A stretch of 42,671 nucleotides of DNA, taken from contig CAMYUW010000020.1 of NCBI GenBank assembly GCA_947302275.1, positions 1-42,671 on the forward strand, read 5' to 3'. Made by a program: the position numbers and the translations under genes. The notes beneath the pieces are model-generated. The model was given only the letters and a program-made list of their open reading frames with translations. It did no database searches and was not told where the DNA came from. Every line of letters begins with the position of its first letter. The stretch's first letter is position 1. Below are positions 1 through 7,764 of the stretch, one piece after another. This stretch comes from an uncultured Prevotellaceae bacterium. GTDB taxonomy: Bacteria; Bacteroidota; Bacteroidia; Bacteroidales; Muribaculaceae.

Positions 1-165
1 ACCTTCCTCCATCATCTTGAAGGTGGGATTGGACTCATCAAACATGATGGTGTCCCTCAGGCGCTTATAGTTCTCCTGAGCTTGTTCGATTTTGGCCAGG
101 ATGAGTTCCTTGAACTCTTGCAACTCCTCGTCGCTGTATCTGGTCTTTTCTTGCTTGGTAGCCAT
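1..165 (-). CDS. TraR/DksA-type zinc finger protein, N-terminal part only
   Basis: The gene runs off the left edge, leaving the first 55 codons. The visible protein starts MATKQEKTRYSDEELQEF and continues as a charged helical segment (ELILAKIEQAQENYKRLRD) followed by a short acidic stretch. This matches the N-terminal coiled-coil half of the short (about 125 aa) Bacteroidetes TraR/DksA family, whose members have a C4-type zinc finger in the C-terminal half; that half is outside the window, so the zinc ligands cannot be checked. Family members act at the RNA polymerase secondary channel. It lies 67 bp downstream of ileS on the same strand, with a strong hairpin between them. The assignment rests on recall of the N-terminal pattern only. 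Confidence 0.72.
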   Translation of the reverse strand, partial: MATKQEKTRYSDEELQEFKELILAKIEQAQENYKRLRDTIMFDESNPTFKMMEEG

Positions 166-186
166 TTTTTAGTTTGGAATTTAAAG

Positions 187-223
187 ACTAGAGTTTAGAG
201 CACATTCGGCTCTAAACTCTAGT
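187..223 (-). terminator. 15-bp perfect intergenic hairpin downstream of ileS
   Basis: The arms at 187-201 and 209-223 are perfectly complementary (15 bp) around a 7-nt loop. The hairpin begins 9 bp after the ileS stop codon in the direction of transcription. The following bases on the minus strand are only moderately T-rich (CTTTAAATTCC), so it may be a terminator, an attenuator before the DksA-like gene, or an RNA-stabilising 3' end. Confidence 0.6.
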
Positions 224-232
224 GATGATTGA

Positions 233-3200
233 TTATACTTTATCTACATTAACCAGCAGTGTCCATCCGTCCATGTCGAGTTCTACAGCGGTAGCCTCGT
301 TGACGGGAGCAATCTTGATGCTGGTGGCCAGTACCTGATGGGCGATGTAGTCGCCATAGGCCTTGACGGCTTCATCGGTGCGCTCATCGGGAGCGATAGT
401 AATTGTTATCTTGTCGGTGATGTCAAAATTTTTGCTCTTGCGAACGTTCTGAATGCGGTTCACCAGTTCACGGGCGATACCTTCAAGGCGCAACTCGTCG
501 GTAACTGTAATATCGAGAGCGACAGTGAGGTTACCCTCGTTAGCAACAAGCCATCCGGGGATGTCCTCACTGATGATCTCCACGTCGGCGAGCTCGACAA
601 CGGCCTGCTGGCCATCGAGATCAACGGTGAATGTGCCTTCTTTCTCGAACTGGGCAATCTCGGGCTGTGACATGCTGGTGATGCGTGCTGCGAGAGCCTT
701 CATGATCTTGCCGTACTTCGGGCCAAGTTTCTTGAAGTCGGGTTTCACGCGCTTCACGAGGATGCCGGCATCGTTGCCCACGAGCTTGATTTCCTTGACG
801 TTAACCTCGTTGCGGATGAGGTCGGCGATGGCCTCGATGTCGGCACGCTGGTTCTCATCCATCACGGGCACCATGATAGCTTGGAGCGGCTGGCGCACCT
901 TGAGGTTCTGCTTGCGGCGCAGCGAGAGCACCATCGAAGTGATATCCTGTGCGGCCTGCATGCGCTGTTCGAGTCGCTTGTCGATAACCGTTTCGTCACA
1001 CTTGGGGAAGGGTGCGAGGTGTACCGAGTTTTCACTGTGGGTGAGGTCACGGTACAGGCGGTCGCTGTAGAAGGGTGACACGGGAGCCATGAGCAGCGCC
1101 ACGGTAGTGAGGCACTGGTAAAGCGTCTGATAGGCAGCCAGTTTGTCTTGGGTCATTTCGCCGCCCCAGAAACGCTTGCGGTTCAGGCGCACGTACCAGT
1201 TGCTCAAGTGATCACTGACAAACGTGCTGATGGCACGGGCGGCCTTGGTGGGTTCATAGTCCTCAAGGTCGGCCTGCACGGTGGCGATGAGCGAGTTCAG
1301 CAGCGAGATGATCCAGCGGTCAATCTCGGGACGCTCGGCAAGAGGTACCTGTGCGGCTTCGGGATCGAAACCGTCCACGTTGGCATAGAGTGCGAAGAAT
1401 GAATAGGTATTGTACAATGTGCCGAAGAACTTGCGGGCTACCTCGATAACACCCTCATGGTCGAACTTGAGGTTCTCCCAGGGTGACGAGTTGCTGATCA
1501 TGTACCAGCGCACGGGGTCGCTACCGTATTTCTCGATGGCCATAAACGGGTCAACAGCGTTGCCCAGTCGCTTACTCATTTTGACACCAAACTTGTCGAG
1601 TACCAAACCATTGGAAATGACGTTCTTGTAGGCTACACTGTCAAACACCATGGTGGCGATGGCATGCAGGGTGAAGAACCAACCGCGGGTCTGGTCCACG
1701 CCCTCGGCGATGAAGTCGGCAGGGAAGAAACCGTTGTTGTCCACAGCTTCCTTATTCTCGAAGGGGTAGTGCAGTTGGGCATAGGGCATGGCACCGCTGT
1801 CAAACCATACGTCGATGAGGTCCAGCTCGCGCTTCATGGGCTTGCCACTGTCGCTCACCAGGATGATCTCGTCAACATAGGGGCGGTGGATGTCAATCTT
1901 ATCATAGTTTCCCTCGCTGTAGTCACCGGGAACAAAGCCCTTGTCCTTGTAGGGGTTGGATGCCATCACACCAGCGGCAACAGCTTTCTCGATCTCGTTG
2001 TAGAGTTCCTCGATGCTGCCGATGCACTTCTCTTCACCATCGTCGTTGCGCCAGATGGGCAGCGGGGTGCCCCAGTAGCGGCTGCGGCTCAGGTTCCAGT
2101 CGTTGAGGTTCTCCAGCCACTTGCCGAAGCGACCAGAGCCGGTGTGCTCGGGCTTCCAGTTGATGGTGTGGTTGAGTTCGATCATGCGGTCGCGGCAAGC
2201 CGTGTCGCGGATGAACCAGCTGTCGAGCGGGTAGTAAAGGACGGGCTTATCGGTGCGCCAGCAATGAGGATAGTTGTGGGTGTGCTTCTCCATCTTGAAG
2301 GCGGTGCCTTCCTGCTTCATGCGGATGCAGATATAGATGTTGAGGTCTTCTGCCTTGTTGGCAGCATCCTCGTCGAACTTGCCTCCAACGGTGTATTGCG
2401 GGTCGTAAGCGTTCTTTACCCAGCGGCCAGCATACTCCTTGTAGAGTTCCACATTGACGAAGTTCTTAACGAACTCCTCGTCAAGGTCTTCAATGAGGTA
2501 GTACTTACCCGTGAGATCCACCATGGGGCGGGTCTCCAGCTTCTTGTTGATCATGTACAGGGCGGGGATGCCGGCAGCCTTAGCCACGCGGGCATCGTCA
2601 GCACCAAAGGTGGGAGCAATGTGTACGATACCGGTACCGTCCTCGGTGGTCACGTAGTCACCGGGGATGACGCGGAAACCGTTGTCGTTGCCCACAACCT
2701 TACCGTCAATCTTATCTACGGGCTTTACCCAGGGGAACAGCTGTGCATAGCGCATCTCCAGCAGGTCCTGACCCTTGAATGAGGCAATCACCTTGTAGGG
2801 CACCACCTTGTCACCAGCCTTGTACTCGAGGGGCTGATCCTTGCCCTCAGGCTTGAAGTAGGCATCAACACGTGCTTCGGCGAGCAGGTAGATGGCGGGC
2901 TTGCCGTTGTAGGGGTTGAAGCTCTCGACTGCGACATAGTCAATCTTGTTACCCACACACAGGGCGGTGTTGCTGGGCAGGGTCCACGGGGTAGTTGTCC
3001 ATGCCAGTACATAGGTATCGTTGAAGCCTTGATCAGCAGCCTCGTGGATCTTCTTGATAACCGGGTGCTCGTCACCGCTCAATACTGTGAACTGGGCAGT
3101 AACGGTCTGGTCTTTCACGTCACGGTAGCAACCGGGCAGGTTCAGCTCGTGAGAACTGAGGCCGGTACCGGCAGCGGGCGAGTAGGGTTGGATGGTGTAA

Positions 3201-3727
3201 CCCTTGTAGAGCAGGCCCTTGTTGTAGAGCTGCTTCAACAACCACCACAGGCTCTCGATATAGCTGTTCTTGAACGTGATGTAGGGATCCTTCATATCCA
3301 CCCAATAGCCCATGCGGTGGGTCAGGTCTTCCCATTCTCGGGTGTATTTCATCACCTCCTTGCGGCAGGTGGCGTTATACTCATCGACGGAGATTTTCTT
3401 GCCGATATCTTCCTTAGTGATGCCGAGGGCTTTTTCAACGCCCAGCTCGACGGGCAGACCGTGGGTGTCCCAACCGGCCTTGCGCTTCACCTGGAATCCC
3501 TGCATGGTCTTGTAACGGCAGAAAATGTCCTTGATTGTCCTGGCCATCACGTGGTGGATGCCTGGCATACCGTTAGCACTGGGAGGACCTTCATAAAAAA
3601 CATAGGCAGGTGCGCCCTCGCGCTCACTGATGCTGCGGCCAAATACATCTTCTTTGTCCCATTGTTGCAGGACTTCCTTGTTGATATCTGACAGGTTAAA
3701 ACCGTTGTATTCGTTGAATTTCTTCAT
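233..3727 (-). CDS. ileS: Isoleucyl-tRNA synthetase, GxHH-signature type
   Basis: Charges tRNA-Ile with isoleucine in the cytoplasm. At 1164 aa it has the length of the IleRS2/eukaryote-like class rather than the roughly 940-aa common bacterial type. The class I signature at residues 48-60 reads PPSANGMPGIHHV, so the usual HxGH is replaced by GIHH (56-59). The second signature, KMSKR, is present in GVKMSKRLGN. The editing (CP1) domain carries WTTTPWTLPSNTALCVG. The start is the ATG 27 bp downstream of a TAnnTTTG promoter box, and the N-terminus (MKKFNEYNGFNLSDINKEV) is typical for Bacteroidetes. It is divergent from luxS and followed by a hairpin. Established knowledge: IleRS2 enzymes tolerate mupirocin, and a subset with exactly this swapped GxHH motif has been described as hyper-resistant. 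Resistance of this protein is inferred. Confidence 0.97.
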   Translation of the reverse strand: MKKFNEYNGFNLSDINKEVLQQWDKEDVFGRSISEREGAPAYVFYEGPPSANGMPGIHHVMARTIKDIFCRYKTMQGFQVKRKAGWDTHGLPVELGVEKALGITKEDIGKKISVDEYNATCRKEVMKYTREWEDLTHRMGYWVDMKDPYITFKNSYIESLWWLLKQLYNKGLLYKGYTIQPYSPAAGTGLSSHELNLPGCYRDVKDQTVTAQFTVLSGDEHPVIKKIHEAADQGFNDTYVLAWTTTPWTLPSNTALCVGNKIDYVAVESFNPYNGKPAIYLLAEARVDAYFKPEGKDQPLEYKAGDKVVPYKVIASFKGQDLLEMRYAQLFPWVKPVDKIDGKVVGNDNGFRVIPGDYVTTEDGTGIVHIAPTFGADDARVAKAAGIPALYMINKKLETRPMVDLTGKYYLIEDLDEEFVKNFVNVELYKEYAGRWVKNAYDPQYTVGGKFDEDAANKAEDLNIYICIRMKQEGTAFKMEKHTHNYPHCWRTDKPVLYYPLDSWFIRDTACRDRMIELNHTINWKPEHTGSGRFGKWLENLNDWNLSRSRYWGTPLPIWRNDDGEEKCIGSIEELYNEIEKAVAAGVMASNPYKDKGFVPGDYSEGNYDKIDIHRPYVDEIILVSDSGKPMKRELDLIDVWFDSGAMPYAQLHYPFENKEAVDNNGFFPADFIAEGVDQTRGWFFTLHAIATMVFDSVAYKNVISNGLVLDKFGVKMSKRLGNAVDPFMAIEKYGSDPVRWYMISNSSPWENLKFDHEGVIEVARKFFGTLYNTYSFFALYANVDGFDPEAAQVPLAERPEIDRWIISLLNSLIATVQADLEDYEPTKAARAISTFVSDHLSNWYVRLNRKRFWGGEMTQDKLAAYQTLYQCLTTVALLMAPVSPFYSDRLYRDLTHSENSVHLAPFPKCDETVIDKRLEQRMQAAQDITSMVLSLRRKQNLKVRQPLQAIMVPVMDENQRADIEAIADLIRNEVNVKEIKLVGNDAGILVKRVKPDFKKLGPKYGKIMKALAARITSMSQPEIAQFEKEGTFTVDLDGQQAVVELADVEIISEDIPGWLVANEGNLTVALDITVTDELRLEGIARELVNRIQNVRKSKNFDITDKITITIAPDERTDEAVKAYGDYIAHQVLATSIKIAPVNEATAVELDMDGWTLLVNVDKV

Positions 3728-3761
3728 CTTTTTTAATAATGTACGTTACAAAATTTGGGTG

Positions 3762-3769
3762 CAAAGGTA
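3762..3769 (-). promoter_or_regulatory. -7 box of the ileS promoter
   Basis: On the minus strand the sequence reads TACCTTTG, a match to the Bacteroidetes -7 consensus TAnnTTTG, 34 bp before the ileS ATG. A TTTTG at 3794-3798 could serve as the -33 element, although the 24-bp gap is slightly long. Confidence 0.6.
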
Positions 3770-3887
3770 CATATTTTTTCTGCAAGTCACACACAAAACC
3801 CCATAAAATTCCCTATATCAAAGAAACGTGTACATTTTCTCTCGGGGATATTTCTGTTCATTGTCACGCGGGTTGGGAAATAATGCT

Positions 3888-3895
3888 TACCTTTG
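3888..3895 (+). promoter_or_regulatory. -7 box of the luxS promoter
   Basis: TACCTTTG matches TAnnTTTG and lies 80 bp before the luxS ATG. The nearest TTG upstream is at 3861-3863 (24-bp gap). The 248-bp region 3728-3975 therefore holds two divergent promoters and no gene. Confidence 0.6.
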
Positions 3896-3975
3896 CATCT
3901 GTTTTATAAGGCAGATTGTGAGGGTCATTCCAATCTTCTGCTGCCCCCGTTTGATCATTCTAAAAATACAATAAT

Positions 3976-4470
3976 ATGGAAGTCATTCAAAGTTTCACTA
4001 TCGACCACACCCGCCTGAAGCCAGGCATTTACGTATCGCGCGAGGATAAGGGGTTCACCACGTTTGACCTGCGCATTACCGAACCCAACAAGGAACCTGC
4101 TGTCGCTCCTGCAGCCATGCACAGCCTGGAGCATCTTATGGCCACATGGTTCCGTAACAGCGAGGCCAAGGACGATGTGGTTTATGTAGGTCCTATGGGC
4201 TGTCTCACAGGCATGTATGTCATCATGACGGGAGAGTATTCCGTCGAGGATATGCGCCGTCTCACCATCGAATGCCTTAAGTGGATTCTCGAACAAACCG
4301 AGGTGCCGGCCACGCGTCCCGAGGCTTGTGGCAACTACCTGCTTCACGACCTGCCCATGTGCAAATGGGAAAGTGCCCGCTATCTCGACCGCCTGCAACA
4401 CGACTTCCACTGCGAGTACGCCAAGTTGCAGATCATTCTTGATGATGGCAAGCTGTTTGCCGACGCATAG
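3976..4470 (+). CDS. luxS: S-ribosylhomocysteine lyase LuxS
   Basis: Cleaves S-ribosylhomocysteine to homocysteine and the AI-2 precursor DPD, as part of the activated methyl cycle. The 164-aa length is normal for the family. The metal-binding HxxEH is at H49-S-L-E52-H53 (in MHSLEHL), the catalytic cysteine is C76 in VGPMGCLTGM, and the third metal ligand is C118 in EACGNY. The N-terminus (MEVIQSFTIDHTRLKPGIYV) is the usual one, so the start is secure. It is a single gene with its own promoter and a terminator-like hairpin behind it. No pfs or metH neighbour is present, so AI-2 signalling as opposed to simple methyl-cycle detoxification cannot be judged here. Confidence 0.97.
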   Translation: MEVIQSFTIDHTRLKPGIYVSREDKGFTTFDLRITEPNKEPAVAPAAMHSLEHLMATWFRNSEAKDDVVYVGPMGCLTGMYVIMTGEYSVEDMRRLTIECLKWILEQTEVPATRPEACGNYLLHDLPMCKWESARYLDRLQHDFHCEYAKLQIILDDGKLFADA

Positions 4471-4516
4471 GCCGTCTCAAAACATCTCTTATCGTCCTCT
4501 GTCCCCACTGAAACTG

Positions 4517-4551
4517 CAACACCGAACAACTTTTTGGGTTGTCCGGTGTTG
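4517..4551. terminator. Shared terminator between luxS and the acid phosphatase gene
   Basis: Arms 4517-4530 and 4538-4551 form a 14-bp stem with one mismatch around a TTTTTGG loop. It is followed by a T-rich stretch on the plus strand. It sits between convergent genes and probably stops transcription of luxS and perhaps also of the phosphatase gene. Confidence 0.65.
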
Positions 4552-4579
4552 TTGTCGTTTGATATGAGGTGTATGTCGA

Positions 4580-5431
4580 TTATGGACGGAGGACTTTCTT
4601 TCCGTCCTTGATAATAATGCCACGGGTATCTTCGGTTGCCATGATGCCATCAATACGATAGGCCTGGTTTAATCCAGTGGTTTCGGGAACTACCACCTCG
4701 CTGACGTTTGACACTTGTCCGGTCTTCTCGAGGTATTCAGCCTGAGCCTTTGCCATCTGCTCACGGAATTCAGCACTGCCATGCAGGGCGCAGACAGCGA
4801 TGCTGGCAGCAACACGGCTGGCATCGACGTCGCTCTGCCAGTGGGCACCCACAATCACACGGCTCTCACCATACATCCAGCCACGTGCAAAGATGGTGTC
4901 GGCAGCGGCGGGATTCACTTCGGCCAGCAGCAGGGCAGCTGTCCAACCACGCATGGTATGGCCAGAAGGGTAGGAACCTTCACCGGTCAGCTCGGCCTCC
5001 TCGTCGGTGAGCATCTTGTCCTGGAAGCGCTCAAAGGGGCGCTGGCGGTGATAATAGGCCTTGGGGGCAACACGCATGGCGTCGGTCGTAGTCATGCAGG
5101 TAACCATCAGTTTCCATATTTCGGGCGTGTTTTCAGGGCTCATGTGCAATCCAAAGGGCACATCAAACTCGGCCAGCAGGGCCTCATAAGACCACACGGC
5201 ATCGCGTTTGGCAATTTCGGCACGCTCAGGGTTGAGACGCTGCTGCTTACCCCATGCAAAACGCATCATGTCGTTAGCAAACTCAGGGCTGTCAAATGCG
5301 GGAGGCGCGGGTAGACATTTGATTAAGTCAGGCAGTTGATCCACAGTGAAATAAGGCTGCACCTGGTCCTGTGCATTCATCGTCATGGAAGCCACAAAGG
5401 CAACCAGAGCAATCAAGAAATTCTTCTTCAT
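4580..5431 (-). CDS. Secreted class A acid phosphatase (PAP2 superfamily)
   Basis: A 283-aa exported phosphomonoesterase of the PhoN/PhoC type. Residues 1-20 form a signal peptide (MKKNFLIALVAFVASMTMNA, then Q). The three PAP2 phosphatase motifs are intact: KX6RP at K124-R131-P132, PSGH at 155-158, and SRX5HX3D at S190-R191-H197-D201. After about residue 240 there is a tail with AYRIDG and GIIIKDGKKVL, which resembles the short C-terminal beta-rich tails (GIYIxNGKKV type) of many secreted Bacteroidales proteins; its role is not known to me. The gene has its own TAnnTTTG promoter and converges on luxS. Broad-specificity phosphate release in the periplasm or outside the cell is inferred from the family. 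Confidence 0.93.
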   Translation of the reverse strand: MKKNFLIALVAFVASMTMNAQDQVQPYFTVDQLPDLIKCLPAPPAFDSPEFANDMMRFAWGKQQRLNPERAEIAKRDAVWSYEALLAEFDVPFGLHMSPENTPEIWKLMVTCMTTTDAMRVAPKAYYHRQRPFERFQDKMLTDEEAELTGEGSYPSGHTMRGWTAALLLAEVNPAAADTIFARGWMYGESRVIVGAHWQSDVDASRVAASIAVCALHGSAEFREQMAKAQAEYLEKTGQVSNVSEVVVPETTGLNQAYRIDGIMATEDTRGIIIKDGKKVLRP

Positions 5432-5469
5432 AAAACTAATAAATATTAAGAATAATCCAATTTCGGCTG

Positions 5470-5477
5470 CAAAGGTA
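5470..5477 (-). promoter_or_regulatory. -7 box of the acid phosphatase promoter
   Basis: On the minus strand this reads TACCTTTG followed by GCAG, 38 bp before the phosphatase ATG. No convincing -33 element was found. Confidence 0.5.
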
Positions 5478-5574
5478 ATCCAAAAAGTCCGATTATGTGA
5501 AAGCCGAATAAACTTTTCATGTCGTGTTGACGTTATTTAGCGGGGAATTAAGGTTTTTTTTGAAGGGTTGGTGT

Positions 5575-5582
5575 TATCTTTG
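5575..5582 (+). promoter_or_regulatory. -7 box of the mechanosensitive channel promoter
   Basis: TATCTTTG matches TAnnTTTG and ends 29 bp before the ATG of the MscS-like gene. The -33 element is not obvious. Confidence 0.5.
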
Positions 5583-5611
5583 CCGCCGTAAAATCATGTT
5601 ATTGAGAGATT

Positions 5612-6772
5612 ATGTTTTTGAGCAAATTATTATTGCAGATACCGGTGGCTGCTCCTGATACTGTGGCTGCCAACAAGATAAAGGAGGCGACCAATGTTGT
5701 GACGGCCCGAGTGGACTCGCTGGCCAATCAGTTGCATCCCGACTCAATTGCGGCGATGACCCCCGACAAGATTGTGGATAAATTCAAGTATCTGGATTTG
5801 GGTAGTCTGGTGACTTCGTTGTCGAGTCAGTTGATTTCGCTGGGTTTGCGCATCCTTGCTGCCATCCTGATTTTCTATCTGGGCAAGTTTATCATTAACA
5901 AGATTTATAGCGTGGCACGGGCCGTCATGGTAGCCAAGGGCTTTGACCGCTCGTTGACGTCGTTCCTGCTGTCGTTCATCAAGATCACCCTGCTGTTCTT
6001 GCTCATCATCACCGTCATCGGTGTGCTGGGCATCGAGACCAGCTCGTTTATTGCCATCTTTGCCAGTGCCGGTGTGGCCATCGGTATGGCATTGAGCGGC
6101 ACCTTGCAGAATTTTGCCGGTGGCGTGCTCATCCTGTTGCTCAAACCTTACAAGGTGGGCGATTACATCGAGTTTGGCGAATTGAAGGGTACGGTGAAGG
6201 AAATCCAGATTTTCAATACTGTCATCAACACCTATAATAATGACCGCATCGTCATCCCCAATGGCGGGCTTGCGACGAGTTCGCTGAAGAACTTCAGCGC
6301 TGAGCCTTACCACCGCGTGGAATGGCGTGTGGGCATCAGCTATGGTGACAATATAGATACCGCCCGCAAGGTGGCTCTCGACATCCTCGCGGCCGATGAG
6401 CGTATTGTACATACCGATGCCGATGTCAAGGAATCTGAGCAGGTCGAGGAGGAGGTGCCTCAGGAGGAAGTGAAGGCTGCTCCGTGGTGGAAGCGCCTGT
6501 TCCACTGGCACCGACGCCGCGCCGAAGAACTGCGCGAGGAGCATGAGGCTAAACTTGCCGCTCTGCTGCCCAAGCCCAACTACACGCCTAGCGTGAACGT
6601 CGAGAGCCTGGACGAGAGTCAGGTGACGCTCATCATCAGGGCATGGACAGAAATCCCCAACTACTGGGCTGTCCTCTATGATGTCAACGAGCAGATTTAC
6701 AAGCAGTTCCCTCAGAACGGCATCCGTTTCCCGTTCCCGCAGATGGACGTACACGTTAATAAAGAACAGTAA
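5612..6772 (+). CDS. MscS-family mechanosensitive ion channel
   Basis: A 386-aa inner-membrane channel predicted to open under hypo-osmotic tension. Three hydrophobic segments lie at about residues 75-98, 115-140 and 144-177. The third is the glycine/alanine-rich pore helix typical of MscS (SAGVAIGMALSGTLQNFAGG), followed by the beta domain (LKPYKVGDYIEFGELKGTV). The cytoplasmic part contains an unusual charged insertion at about 268-318, with acidic repeats (VEEEVPQEEV), a WWKRLFHWHRRR basic-aromatic patch and a charged helix, before the C-terminal alpha/beta part resumes (VNVESLDESQVTLIIRAW). The start sits just behind a TAnnTTTG box. It is probably not co-regulated with the TPR gene behind it, because a large hairpin separates them. 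Confidence 0.93.
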   Translation: MFLSKLLLQIPVAAPDTVAANKIKEATNVVTARVDSLANQLHPDSIAAMTPDKIVDKFKYLDLGSLVTSLSSQLISLGLRILAAILIFYLGKFIINKIYSVARAVMVAKGFDRSLTSFLLSFIKITLLFLLIITVIGVLGIETSSFIAIFASAGVAIGMALSGTLQNFAGGVLILLLKPYKVGDYIEFGELKGTVKEIQIFNTVINTYNNDRIVIPNGGLATSSLKNFSAEPYHRVEWRVGISYGDNIDTARKVALDILAADERIVHTDADVKESEQVEEEVPQEEVKAAPWWKRLFHWHRRRAEELREEHEAKLAALLPKPNYTPSVNVESLDESQVTLIIRAWTEIPNYWAVLYDVNEQIYKQFPQNGIRFPFPQMDVHVNKEQ

Positions 6773-6778
6773 GTGTTA

Positions 6779-6838
6779 AACTACAAATTTCGCTAATTGC
6801 ACAAATGATAATTAGCTAGATTCGTGTAATTCGTAGTT
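6779..6838 (+). repeat. Two-tier palindrome just before the TPR gene start
   Basis: The outer arms (6779-6789 and 6828-6838) form 11 bp with one mismatch; the inner arms (6792-6798 and 6810-6816) form a perfect 7-bp stem. The structure ends 2 nt before the ATG at 6841. It could be an intergenic repeat element, a terminator for the channel gene without a T-tract, or an RNA structure affecting the next start codon. Confidence 0.55.
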
Positions 6839-6840
6839 AA

Positions 6841-7764
6841 ATGAAAAGAATACGTTTATTGTATTTGGTTATAGTTGCGCTGCTGACGTGGCTACAGGGT
6901 GGGACACAGGTCATCAACTCCATCGGCGAGGAAAACATGAAGGTAGAACAGGGCTTGAAGCCGCAGACCAAGGCGGAGCCACGCGTCATTGCCGACATTG
7001 ACACCGAGACACCTTATTTCCAGTGTGTTGACTCGGCGCAGACCTATATCTATAACCACGACTGGGCATCGGCCGAACAGTGGCTGATGAAGGCTTTTAA
7101 GGCCGATCCGGACAACCCCAGTAACTCGATGGTGCTGAGCAATATAGCCACGCTGCAGCGCTACCAGGGAAAACTCGCCGATGCCGTGAAAAACTATTCG
7201 CTGGCCCTAGATATGACACCCCATGCCGTGACGCTATTGTTGAACCGCGCCGCCCTCTACGTCGAAATGGACAGTATCAGCCGGGCCATTGATGACTACG
7301 AGCGCGTGTGCGAACTCGACCTGTATAACACCGAGGCTCGTTATTCGCTGGGTGTGCTGGCCATGGAACAGGGAGATACCAAGCGTGCCGAGGATCTCTT
7401 TAACGAAATCAAGCGCATCAACCCCAATTCAGGCCTGTATCACGAGGGCATGGCATTGTTGCAGAAGCGAAACGGCAATCACGCCCGCGCCGCCGAACTC
7501 TTTACCCAAGTCATTAAGGTACAGCCCAGCGCCCAACTCCTGGGTCACCGCGCCGACTGTTATCTGGCCATGAAACGCCTCAACGATGCAGCTGCCGATA
7601 TCCGTACCGCCCTCGAGATGACCCCCGACGACCCCTATCTATACCTCCTGCGCGCCAAATTGAACAAACTCCGCTTCCAGCGCGACGACATGGCCCGCGA
7701 CATCGACACCGCCGTCTCCCTCGGCCTCTCCCGCGACTACATCAACAACGCCCTCAACGAGTAA
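6841..7764 (+). CDS. Exported or membrane-anchored TPR-repeat protein
   Basis: A 307-aa protein with an N-terminal hydrophobic segment (RLLYLVIVALLTWLQGG) that could be a signal peptide or anchor, followed from about residue 50 by at least six tetratricopeptide-like helical pairs. Clear repeat units include NPSNSMVLSNIATLQRYQGK, LLNRAALYVEMDSISRAIDD and ARYSLGVLAMEQGDTKRAED. Such proteins serve as scaffolds; no catalytic motif is visible and the partner is unknown. The start codon directly follows a palindrome. The last 11 bp overlap the 3' end of the convergent membrane-protein gene, which marks the right edge of the ordinary-GC DNA. No specific function is assigned. Confidence 0.85.
   Translation: MKRIRLLYLVIVALLTWLQGGTQVINSIGEENMKVEQGLKPQTKAEPRVIADIDTETPYFQCVDSAQTYIYNHDWASAEQWLMKAFKADPDNPSNSMVLSNIATLQRYQGKLADAVKNYSLALDMTPHAVTLLLNRAALYVEMDSISRAIDDYERVCELDLYNTEARYSLGVLAMEQGDTKRAEDLFNEIKRINPNSGLYHEGMALLQKRNGNHARAAELFTQVIKVQPSAQLLGHRADCYLAMKRLNDAAADIRTALEMTPDDPYLYLLRAKLNKLRFQRDDMARDIDTAVSLGLSRDYINNALNE

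Noticed and set aside
1664..2782. Long 372-codon open frame on the plus strand inside ileS
   Set aside because: It is the antisense shadow of a confidently identified gene; the composition is low-complexity Val/Leu/His/Gly and no domain is visible.
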